Assembly: GCA_947095535.1 (NCBI GenBank)
Contig: OX352773.1
Span: forward strand, 268,948,515 to 269,012,514
Source of the DNA: Poecilobothrus nobilitatus
Lineage: Eukaryota > Arthropoda > Insecta > Diptera > Dolichopodidae
Direction of reading: 5' to 3'
DNA length: 64,000 nt
Below are positions 23,936 to 35,400 of the stretch, piece after piece. Position 1 is the first letter of the stretch. Each line of letters begins with the position of its first letter. The notes under the pieces are model-generated. The model was not told the origin of the DNA. It ran no database searches and worked only from the letters and a program-made list of their open reading frames with translations. The position numbers and the translations under genes were made by a program.

Positions 23936-26900
23936 ATGACTGAGACTACTATTGTAAAGTTGAAAAAAGGTAAGATATTATTCAAACTTTTTCTGTAAAG
24001 ATATTTTATATATGGATAATCATTAAGACTTTTAATATTTAAATACGATTTTTACTGAATATAAATTTAACTGGCTTATAAAATATAGCAAGAAAGTTGA
24101 AATAGTAAAAAGTGTCAAAAAATGTAACCAAATTTCCATCAAATATACATAATCAAAAATAATAACTTTGAAACTGGTTTTAAAATTTTTTATTAAAGAA
24201 AATTTGTAAAAAACAAACTATACAATGAATTATTTTACCTAACTTAATATTTTTGTTGATTTTGCAACAAACGTTTATTTATAAAATGGTAATTCAATTT
24301 TACCACCACTTGAATTAACTGATTCCCAACAAGTGCAAGTAAAAGTTTTCGAATTCATTATGTCTACATATAATTTACCGTTTAGATGATCCATTTCATG
24401 TTGAGCAATTCTGGCATTCCATCCTTTTAAAATTAAATTTTGTTTTTCACCATTAACGTTAAATCCATCTAATATTACTTCTTCATATCTATCAACATCA
24501 GCCTTATAGCCCTTCACACTCCCACATCCTTCAGGAAAAGTCTTTTTATTATAATTTATTATTTTCATTTCGGGATTTATAAAAACCTAAAAATTGAAAT
24601 AAATATTAAAAATTCGTAAAACTTATTTAAAATATACTGTAAGAGGAAGTATTTCCATTTGTCGACTTGAATAGGTTGTCAAAGAAAATTCTTTTTTAAG
24701 TTTTTCACTGAATTCTATAATAATTATACGAAGACTAACTCCTATTTGTGGGGCAGCTATTCCAACCAGTTCATATTTTCTTAAAGTATTTGTCATTTGA
24801 CCTATTATAAAATTAACTTCTTTACTTTGAATGCATTCATCTGGTATTGGATCTGCTATTTTTCTTAGAACTGGATCACCAATTTGTGTAATGTGTTTAT
24901 AAGGTGGTTCTAATTGTTTTGGTTCATAAGATATATTTAATAACTTAGACATTTTTTTGAAATAACTGCGATTTATGTTTAAAAAATTCATATAAATTCT
25001 CCGTGTCAAATGAATTTTATCCATTGAAGTTCTCCAAAATGTAGCAAACTAATTAAAATGAATTAGATATTATTTTTATATTTTTATTTCAATTTATTTA
25101 CTTTAATATTTTGTTAAATAAAAACTGATAACTGAATAACTGATAACAAACTTCACAAAAACAATAAAAGTACAAAAAGTCGAAAGAAAATATTCAGTGA
25201 CAGCTGTTCAGTAATCAGCTGATTTTTTATTACACAAAATTACTACATCCACATTTTTGTCGCATTGTAGTTTTATAAATGTATCACATTTCTATTTAGT
25301 TTTCACCGTTAAGAAGTATTTTAATTTTTTTAAATACATTTACCATATGCGTATAACCACTTATTTGAGATTAAATTTATTTTCTAAATATTTACAATTA
25401 AATATTATAAATCTTTATTTAACTTCTATGTGTTGAAAATATTTTGAATTACGGACATTTTAAAAGACGTTTTATTTATTTTTACGCTAAATAAATTCAA
25501 AGATAAACTTGTTAACTTCAATTCATAAATGTGTATAAAAAGTAAATTTTGTTTTGTTTTATTTTATTTATTTATTTATATTTAATATTATGATCCATCG
25601 TCTGCCGTTGGTCTGTTTGTTTGCCTGTTAAATTTTAAAACCAAGCCAAAAGGAATACATATAATTTTTCGCAATTTAGCATTTTGATTTATCGTTATAT
25701 GAAATGTGGTTTAATCCAAATTTTTGGATTTCTTGTATCTTCTAGATAAAGTTATAAATTGAAATTTTAAACTTTAAATTTTAAGATTTCAGAAATGATG
25801 GATTTATAAATAAAATTTCTTTATTTTAAAATCATGAAACTTGGATAATTGTGCAAATTTTTTAAAAGAAACTTGTAGGAAGAGGAAAGTCCTCTTGAAA
25901 TTTAGTAATTTAAAAAAAAGTCAATTGATTTTTAAAAATTTTAATGTAATTTATAAATTTTGATAAAATAATAGTGACAATTTTAGAATACAAATATTTT
26001 TCTTGTTTTTACTTTTATGCTTGTTTATAATAAAATTTGTTTAATATTTATATGAAATAAAATTGAAAGTCTTATAAAATATGTCAGTTTTATATTCCTT
26101 GTACAGCAGACATATCAATAATAAGAAGTATTTTAAAAGCGACTAGTAAATTCATAAAACTGATCTAGAACTCAAGTCTTTCATTTTCAAACAAAAACTA
26201 CGGGTTCAGGTGAAATTTGAGTTCAAGCTCAGCTTTATACATTCGGACCAATATTTGAAAATAGCTAAAATTATTTCAATTATTAGGTGCTTAAATCATA
26301 ATTTCGCCAAACAATTTTATATCAGACACTTTGCTTAAAACAATTAGCATCAGTTAAATATTCATGTAGAGAATTATAACTAACTGATCCAATTATCATT
26401 TCCAATCATCATCAGATGTTAATGAATAACTGATATTATTAGTCTTCTATTGTTAGTTTTATTAGTTCAACATAAGATTAAGAATTAAGATTAATTTAAA
26501 TTTTAATATTAATTTTTATTTAGACTACTTAGAATTAATTAAACAACTATCCGATTACTGATATACACTATACATACTTTGATCACTATTGTTATACATA
26601 TATGTTATACGCTTTTAGCACTCGCAATAAAACCTCCTGCAACCAATTTAAAATTATTTCGATTTTTCTAAATCTCATCTGTTAGCAAATCTAACAGACA
26701 AATAAAATGTCTGCCACTATTCGACGTGATTATAGAGAGATTTAAATTAATTAATGTAATAAACCAAAATTAAAGGATATAGATTTTAATATGTCGAATA
26801 TTGTTTTATTATCTAATTTTTATTTTCAATTAATATTGATAGTACTTATTTATATTACAGTAAACACATTAATCATTTTTAAAAGCTATATAACTTCATA

Positions 26901-29900
26901 TACCCTAAATGCATTAAATTACTCTCTTTATTAGTATCAAGCGTTATAAAAGTGCAAATTTCAGAGTTTATATAGTAGATTCTTTAAAGTTATCAACAAT
27001 TTTAAGGAGGTTTTGTTTAATAGTAAGTAGTTTTGCTTTTTCATGTAATGTTTTTGAAGAAAAAAAAAAGGCAAGTTCAACATCATTTTTAAAATCTTAT
27101 TTTCGAAAACTTACAGTTTATTTATATGCATATTTATGCGCTGTCCATCCAAACTGGAGCTCCATAAAGTAATATTGGTTGAAAGATTACTTTCATATTA
27201 ATAATTTGTTCTGTATGTTTAATGTTCAATTTCGATTAATAAATGGACATAAATTGTTTTCTTTACTTTATTGATTATGTTCTAAATATGCTGCTTAAAA
27301 CTTAGTTTGTCATCCATGGTGACTCCCAGATATTTCGGCTTCAGTGAACTGTTAAACACAAAATGTTCTATTTGTTAAAAAATGTTTAGAGTATTTTAAC
27401 CAAATAAAGTGTTAATTTTATTTTCATCAGTTTATTCACAAGTTCATTGTGCCAAACTGCAACAAAAGCTGAATTTACGTCAAGTATTACCATTCCCACA
27501 GCGTCACTTTTGACATGTTTTCTTTAATATAATTTGTAAGCTGTATATTAATGGATGGATAGTTTTGTTCCCAGCTCTAAACTCAAATTGTTCATTTGGT
27601 AATATTTTATTAACATTTCTAAAATCAAGTACTTTACTTTTTATAAGTTTTTCAAATAGTTTTGAAAAGTTTGATAAAAGACTAATTGGTCTATAACTGT
27701 TAATTGAATCGGGTTTCGGGTGGTTGTTGAGAGTTAGGGATTGCAATTACTTTTACTATTAATCAGCTCGTCAGTTAGAGATTTCATACTTGTTATGAAA
27801 GACGCTTTAGGTATCAGAAGGTTCTTCCATGCCATTTTAAACAATGCTTTCTATTTCCCTGTCACCACTAGAATTATTTTTGTTCTGCTTATTTTAAAAG
27901 TGATTCACCAAGCATTTGCTTTATGGTTTGCGACCCAAGTATTGCAATTTACTTTTATAGTTGGAATTGAATTGTTTTAATTTTTATTTTTTTATAATAA
28001 TAATAATAGCAATATTTAATAATAGCAATATTAAAATAATTTTAAAATTGTAAACTGGTAAAATATCTATAAAACTTTTCAATTATTGTTTATAAAATTA
28101 TGCAATTATTTAACTGATTGATGTTAATATTTTTTAAGATGTTAATGAGGGCAATGAGCCTGCTGATTTCGAAAAGGCAATCAGTGCAACAGGATTTGGT
28201 TTATTTAATTTTGTTTTGGTTTTAGTATCTTTACCATGCTGTTTTGCTACAGTTTATGAAACATCAACAATGTCTTATATTTTACCATCTGCAGAATGTG
28301 ATTTAAAATTAACTCTTTTCGACAAAGGTCTTCTGAATGCCATTACATATGCAGGTTATATTTAACATTTTTTAAATTATAATTATTTATAATATTTATA
28401 ATAAACAAATTAAAAAAAATTCACAGGAATGATAAGCTCTGCAATATTTTGGGGTTATGCAGCAGATACTTTTGGAAGAAAGAAATTGCTTGTTTTTGGA
28501 TATTTAATTGATGTACTGTGTGCTGTAGGATGTTTACTAAGCCAAAATATTTATGTGCTTATGATTTTTAAATATTTTGGCGGATTCGTGTAAATAAATG
28601 TTTTTTTTTCTATAAAAAAGAAAAACATTTAAAATGTAAAAAATAGTAAAAAATATTTTTTGTATATATTTAGAATTTGTGGACCATTTGCTGTTCTTAT
28701 GTCATATGTGACCGAATTTCATGGAGTTAAGTATCGTTCAAGAGTTATGATGGCTATGGGTATGTTTTTCACAATTGCAACATTCTTTTTACCTATTTTG
28801 GCGTGGGGTATTCTTCCACAAAAATGGCATTATGAATTTTTTGATGGTTATATTGGTAATTTTTTTTTTTTTAAATTTTTCACATCTTTGGTCACAATTT
28901 CAATTAAAAAAAAAACATTATAAAATAAGTTATAAATAGTTGGCGAATATTTCTTGGCATTTGCGGATTACCGAGTTTAATTGGAGGGCTTGGTATAATA
29001 TTTTTCCCAGAAAGTCCTAAATTTTTAATGTCCCAAGGTCGTAATTCTGAAGCATTAGAAGCATTTAAATGGGTTTTTGTACTTAATACCAGAAAAAATC
29101 CAGACGAATATCCAGTAAGTTAATTTTTATTTTTTAAATTTGACATGCTTTTAAATATTTTGGAAATTATTTTATATTAAATGTTATTATAGATAAAAGT
29201 ACTTGCTCAAGAAGTTCCTCAAAAGTTGAAAAATAATGAAATATCAACAGTGAATGAAAATTGTAAGGGATCAGAAAATAATGTTGTAATGGTCACTGAA
29301 GAAATACCTACAATAGCAGAAAGTATGATGAATGGTTTACGGCAATTAAAGCCAATGTTTCAGAAACCATATTTGGGACACACAATTCATGTTTACACTA
29401 TTCAGTTCTTTGTTTTATTAGGGTAATTGTGAATAAATAAATAAAAATAAAAATTAATTTTGGTAATATTTTATTCGATTTGGCATAAAAAAAACTAATT
29501 TTAAAAACTAAACTTTATTATTTATTAATTGATAAAATATATAATATGTTCTCAGAAAAAAACCCATATTTTAATACATAATATGTAGTTTTAAAAGATC
29601 GTATGATTTTAAATTTTTTATTTTTAATAACATTTTTTTGTTATTTTTTTTTTAAGGCAAAATACTGTTCGTTTATGGCTTCCTCAATTATTTACATCAA
29701 TTGCAAACTTTAATGAAATAAATGTGAATTCAACAGAAGATGCAGATTTATGTATGATGCTTGAATATAGTGTTAATATAACTAAACAGTACACTTCGGC
29801 AACAAATCATACAGAGTGTGAAGTGGTAAATACATTTTTACCAGTGTTTTTACTTTAATGCATTTTAATATTACCTAAAGCTAAGGATGAAACTAAAACT

Positions 29901-30724
29901 ATTCAATTTTGTAAATTTTATAATTAAATTTTAAAATTAATATTAAATTAGATTCTTTATTAAATGTTTGAATGAAATGTTCTTTATTGAATTTGAATTG
30001 TTAGTTATTATATTATATTTTTTAATTCTACTTAATCAGATAAACACCATTTCATTATTTTTTTTTGCATTGTAGAAAATATCAGATGAAATGTATATAA
30101 ATACTATGACTGTTGCACTTACTGGAATTGGCGGCTATGCAGTAGCTGGTGGTCTTATTAATGCACTTGGACAAAAATATATTTTAAGTATTAAACCTAA
30201 TATAAAAGAAATTATTTGATTTTTTAATTTAATTTTATTTTGGAAATAGTTTTTGGTTTATTTACTTCGGGTAGCTGTGGTTTAATTTTATATTGGGCTA
30301 AAGATTCTTTAGCTACTTTAATATTAACAGCTACTTATGTTACAGTTGGTAGTATATCATCTACAGCTTTATTAGGAGTTATCGTAAATTTGTTTCCCAC
30401 ATCTCTAAGGTAATTTAACTAAACTTTTATTTAATAAATTACTTCAAATTATTTTTGATAAATTTCAGAACAATGATTGTATCTCTCGCAATGATGTTTG
30501 GAAGATTAGGTGCTTTAATTGGAAATTTACTATTTCCAGTTTTTTTGTCATTTGGATGTGTTCAACCATTTTTATTAGTTGGCAGTGTTATGTGGAGTAA
30601 GAAGTTTTTTTTTGTTCCTTAATAATCTGTTACAGTAAAATTAACAATAAATTTTATATAAATTTTAGTGGGAAGTCTATTATGTATTATGTTACCACAA
30701 ACACATAAATCAGCTTTAAAATAA
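23936..30724 (+). CDS. SV2-like major facilitator superfamily transporter
   Basis: Predicted 12-TM membrane transporter of the synaptic vesicle glycoprotein 2 / organic-cation-like group; the substrate cannot be told. Exons: 23936-23969, 28139-28354, 28427-28589, 28674-28855, 28930-29114, 29193-29422, 29657-29825, 30076-30187, 30250-30409, 30469-30596, 30669-30724. Together they give 544 codons plus stop with every phase matching. Marks: DFEKAISATGFG before TM1, GYAADTFGRKKLLVFGY between TM2 and TM3 (MFS motif DxxGRxK), CGPFAVLMSYVTEFHG in TM4, PESPKFLMSQGR after TM6, a charged central loop, and an extracellular loop with N-glycosylation sites (NST, NIT, NHT) and cysteines, as in SV2 proteins. 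Exon 1 (MTETTIVKLKK plus G) is inferred. It has A at -3, a GTAAGA donor and the right phase to make KK-DVNEGNEPADFEKAIS, but a nearer start exon is not excluded. The last ten exons are secure. The first intron contains the deformylase gene on the other strand. Confidence 0.88.
24275..25024 (-). CDS. Peptide deformylase, mitochondrial type
   Basis: Metallo-hydrolase that removes the formyl group from the N-terminal methionine of organelle-made proteins. Two exons, 25024-24638 and 24586-24275, joined in phase 0 across a 51-bp intron, encode 232 residues. The three family motifs are present: GIAAPQIG (motif 1, about residue 93), EGCGSV with the metal-binding cysteine (motif 2), and QHEMDHLNG with the two histidines and the catalytic glutamate (motif 3). 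The N-terminal 40 residues are basic and lack acidic clusters at the start (MDKIHLTRRIYMNF...), which fits a mitochondrial presequence. An in-frame stop lies upstream of the ATG. Motif 2 usually reads EGCLS; glycine replaces leucine here, but animal enzymes vary at this site. The spliceosomal intron excludes bacterial contamination. The gene is convergent with TkR86C and lies within the proposed first intron of the transporter. Confidence 0.95.
25025..27125. other. Transporter intron 1, upstream of the deformylase start
   Basis: This should contain the deformylase promoter, but no clear core element stands out. AT-rich; no coding or repeat signature recognised. Confidence 0.5.
27130..27970 (-). 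mobile_element. Jockey-like LINE relic (reverse transcriptase)
   Basis: Minus-strand frames hold RT motifs: NSYRPISLLSNFSKLFEKLI, PNEQFEFRAGNKTIH and, after stops, DVNSAFVAVWHNELVNKLM. Upstream, SLTDELINS fits the region before the RT core. Several stops and frameshifts, no YADD box. It is inserted in the transporter's first intron. Confidence 0.8.
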
Positions 30725-31530
30725 TATTACCTATATAATAAAAAAAAAAAACGTATGGAAATATTATAAAGTTAATATAATAAAATTTTAAATAAGTAAA
30801 GAAAAAGTCATATATTAAATTTATCTACTGGTTTTTTTTTTTAAATATTTATTTTAAAATCTAAACCGCATCTAATGCGGAAAACTGGACATAACTTTTA
30901 TTTTTTGAATCATATAAATTCCATTTTTGAAATATAATAAAAAAAGCAATAAAACTAATCTTTCCAAATTATATTGAAAGAAGATGTATCAACATTTATA
31001 CATTGCAAAGGACACATACATAGTTGATACTTAATTTTTGAAATATTTCCAACATTCGTTTAGTAATACATAATATGTTAAGAATTATTTTAGAATTAAG
31101 TATCTGGAGATGTATAACAGAAAACGAAGGACATGCTCACATACAATATCATTACTCAACAAAAATTTCGAAGTTGTTCTATTATTCTTAATCATAAAAT
31201 AGATTTTAATAAGTTTCCATTAACGGAAGAAAAAAAAAAAAAATTCTATTAAATTATATATAGTGCTCAAATGATTAAACATTATCGTGACTTTAATAAA
31301 TTATGCTTTAAAACTTGAATTAATTAAATCTTCATATGTTGACCAACTTGTTAAAAGACATATAAAGTATGCCTCAAACTTGATTCAATTATATTACGCC
31401 TAATTATTGTAACGTGCTTTTTAATTAAAAAATTGGATTATAATATATGTACTCAAAGTTCTTCAAATATTTCTATATTCTTGTACCAATCTTTGCTTCA
31501 ATGATTACGATAGATATAGATTAAAATAGC
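30725..31530. other. Transporter 3' flank, no further gene
   Basis: AATAAA-like signals follow the stop (30735-30790). AT-rich DNA with no recognisable coding sequence. Confidence 0.55.
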
Positions 31531-31541
31531 AATTATAATTG

Positions 31542-31732
31542 GGGCGCCTCGGTGGCCTAGTATGTAAGAGCGTATAAAATACGCTCTAAAAAACAACGAG
31601 GGAGTGTCGGTTCGAATTCCACACACGTCGTAAGAATAATACCCCCTTACGACATTTACAGCTACGCCTGAAAAGGAAAGGCTGTGTAATATCCTTGTTA
31701 CATTTATATTTCAGGGAAATGCAGAAAAAAAA
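31542..31732 (+). mobile_element. Intact tRNA-derived SINE with perfect target-site duplication
   Basis: GGGCGCCTCGGTGGCCTAG (A-box region: GTGGCCTAGTATGTAAGAGC) and a GGTTCGAATTCC B-box sit in a tRNA-like head of about 85 nt, followed by a tRNA-unrelated body and a poly-A tail. AATTATAATTG at 31531-31541 is repeated exactly at 31733-31743. The intact 11-bp duplication and complete boxes suggest a fairly recent insertion. It lies between the transporter and cadherin genes. Confidence 0.88.
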
Positions 31733-31743
31733 AATTATAATTG

Positions 31744-32472
31744 CCCTACACACATATTTATCATCTATGAATGAAAAATGTATGGTATCGGTATGTTATA
31801 TTTAATATAAAATTAAATCTTGGTGTGTCTATTTATTTTTCAACAAACTCTAGAATCTCATCTGGTTTGCTAAAATATTTTTTTTTTATTTTATAATAAT
31901 ACGTAATTTTTGTAACGAAATTTTTGAAATAATTTGAATTTTCTTTTTTTTTTTTTTTTTTATTATTTATAATAAGTTTCTTTTTGTATAAAAAAAAAAA
32001 CAAAAACGTTATCTAAGAAAGTGATATCGATAAATTATCGTAAAAATTAAATGAAGAGCACTCAAAAACTTTTTTTTTTTTAATGTTACAAAGGAATTTT
32101 TTATCTAATATCTTATTGTAAAATTAAAATTGATATATTTAATTATTGATTGATTAGAATTTTTTTATTTTACAAATTATTTAAAACAAAAAAAAAAGTT
32201 TAGTTTTTGATCGATTGTTAAATTATTTGAACGTGCAAAAAGAAAAATTAAATTAATATTATAGAAAATAAAAAAAAAAATTAAATAATAATATATTAAA
32301 AATCGATTATTATTATATTTTTTAATAATTTTTTAAATAAATATTAATATTCTATAATTATATTATAGATAATATATAAATAAATAAAAAAAAAAGAAAT
32401 AAAAACTTATAATTGAAATACTTAATTTTTAGTTTTTAGAATAAATAAAACCAAAATATTTTTTTTTTAAAT
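31744..32472. other. Cadherin upstream region
   Basis: Extremely AT-rich with long A and T runs up to the ATG at 32473. Promoter and 5' UTR are expected here, but no distinct element can be named. Confidence 0.5.
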
Positions 32473-35400
32473 ATGAAAAATTTTATATTGAAAGGATTAA
32501 TTATATTTTTATTTTTATTGGATAACATTAAATGCCAAGGTAATTTTCACTTAAATTTATAATATGTAATAATAATGAGTCTCACGATCAATTCTTCTTC
32601 CTGACTGCACGCGTGGAGTCACCATTCCCTTATTATATATTTTTGTTTATAACAGATCATCATATGAAGGCAATCACCAAGTTCCGTACATAATTAATAA
32701 ATTTAATTATTAATATGTATATTCAGAATAGGTGATTTATATAAAATATGGTTTAAAAATGGTATAAAATTATTAAATTAATATAAGATATGTATGTATA
32801 TTAAAGAATTGAGGTGCCCAGTAGGTAAGAGCATATAAGATACGATGTAAATACCAAAGAAGTATGGGTTCGTATCCCGCACACACCGTAAGATTAATTT
32901 TCCCTTAATTCTTAATTCTCCTTAAAAGATGATCAAATTTATATCTTATTTTAATATTTTAAATTATTGGAAAATATCCAATGCGTAATAAAAAAAAATA
33001 TTAAATTTCTAGAATTCAATGCCTTTATGTTTGTTTTAAATATTCAAATATGTTTGATTTACTCAAACAGAATGTATTGAATTTTTTTTTTATTATTTAG
33101 TAGTTACGTACATGCATATGTAATTTATTTATTTTTCCTGCTGATTTGATTTGTTTTTATTGAAATAATTCTCTTATTAAATAAGAAGACTAATTTCATT
33201 TCAGTAATGTAATCCTCCATAATCCTAATTATTCCAAACCCAACTTCCAAATTTATCTTTTCCACATCCTTATCCCCATAACGAAACTCTACATTATGTT
33301 ATGTATTAAAGGACCCATCCTAAAGTTAGGTTTTAAAGGGGGTGGTTTTGATTGATTAAAGTTTCATAGTACTTAGAAACCCCCGTGCAGTTCTTTTAAG
33401 TGAGTTTTAATGTTTTCCACCGTCCCTAAAAAAAAAAAAGAAAAAATAAGTCGCAATATATAACAATTGAGAACAAACGCTACCCTTTACATACTATTTT
33501 TTTCATGTTTAAGCTTCAAGAACTACCCTCTGACATATTAGAAATATGCAGTCACAGTTTTAATGTTTACAATTACAAATGTCCATTTTGTCCATTTCAT
33601 ATACAGAAGTACATATCACGTTTAACTTTAAAAGTTGAAGTACTTTTTTTTTAAAAAATTATAATTAATTGTAGACGAGAGACTGAATCAAATGTTTTTT
33701 TATTTGTCGATATTAATAATCACAGTAGAAAAAATAAATTAAATAATTCTAGAATTTTTATTAAAAATAGATTTTTATAAGGCATAACACATACAGTGCT
33801 GGTTTTAATTATTTGGACAATAGATTTTTCCCATTAAAGTTTAAATTTATAAGCCGGATTGATAAGTGTTACATATTACATATTACTATAAAAAGTATAC
33901 ATTTATACACATATATTTTTTATAATTTTGAGTATTTATTTATTTTACATTTTGTTTTTTTTAAGTGCAAGATGAATATTTTACTCTTTGAATTAGAAAA
34001 TATTATTTGAATTTAAAAATATTTATCCGTAATAATTATTAATTCAATTTTCATTAAATTTAGTAAAAAAAAAAAAAATCTGTTACTCAAATACTTATGA
34101 TGAGCACTGTATATACATGTATGTATAAACATATTTGTGCTTCAAAATTATTTAAAGTTTAATTAATTATTTTAATTAAAAATTGAAAATATTGGTTTAA
34201 TTTAACTTTAGATATAAAAAAAACAGTATGTTGCTTAGTTTTTAGTTTCTAGCCATTTAATAGCCTTAAATTGTACAAAAATTTCTAAAAGTTTATTTAA
34301 TATATATATATTTATTGTTTTTATTTCTTTTAATGGTGAAATTAAAATTCAATGGACATTTTATTTTAAAATCTAGATAATAAATTTTGATATCGGAAAT
34401 AACGTAAACTATATTATCTATTTTACAATTATTAGGTTTTTTTTTTTATCTAAAAATGATTCACTATCTTTTTCATGTTCTTAAGTTTTTTTTTTATTCT
34501 TTCTTCTTTTTTATGGCCGTGATGAAACATCAATTAAACAATTAAATTACAGAAATGAATAAATTGAAGATAATGAAAATTGTTTTTCAAATTTTTTATA
34601 TACATATATGAATGTTTATATATATGTACATATATGTACAATAGGCATTTTGCATTTACCTATAGGAATTATTTTTTTATTTGTATAAAATTAATATTTT
34701 TTAGGTTTAAAAAATAATTTGCTTTTTAAAATACTGTTATTATGACAAAAGCAAAAAAAACAAGGCAGAATGTAAACCAATTATTTTTAAAAGAGCACAT
34801 TACCAAATGATATACAACCTGTTTAGAATTGTAACTTGCACCAAAATTTGAAAATTTCATATAATAAGAAAAAATGTGCAAATAGCACTTTTCTGCAATT
34901 TTGAGGGGCTGTAACTCTGGAACCCTATACAACTAAAAGAAGGTGTTTAAAAATAGCAAATTTCAAATTTTTGAGCGCTTATAGCTCATAAACAGGGGGT
35001 GATCCAAAAAATAATTCTAAAAGTTCTTTTTTACCTCAATTCTTGCAAGTCCCTATCTAAAGAAGCGTGCCGGAATTATGAAGGTAGAAAAATAATGCAA
35101 AATTTGATTTTCACATAACGGTAAATTTAAATACTAAATAAATATTGTGTAATTTTGATATTGATACAAAGGTAAAAAAAATTCCTGTCGAATGGCGTTT
35201 TCAGATTGAAAAAGTGTTGAGCTGAACATGAGATATACGCAGTTAAAAATAGGACTTTTTCAAAGTTTGGCGGGATATAGCTCCGTAATGGATTGGGCTA
35301 TATAAAAAAGTTGTTCTACAACATTAATTTTTTTATGAAACCTACCCATGGCTAACATTTTGTTTTCTATCTTTAACGGTGTAGAAGTTTTGCAAACAAA

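Noticed and set aside
24275..25024. Bacterial origin or horizontal transfer of the deformylase
   Set aside because: It has a spliceosomal intron, host-like base composition and a presequence; mitochondrial deformylases are normal in animals.
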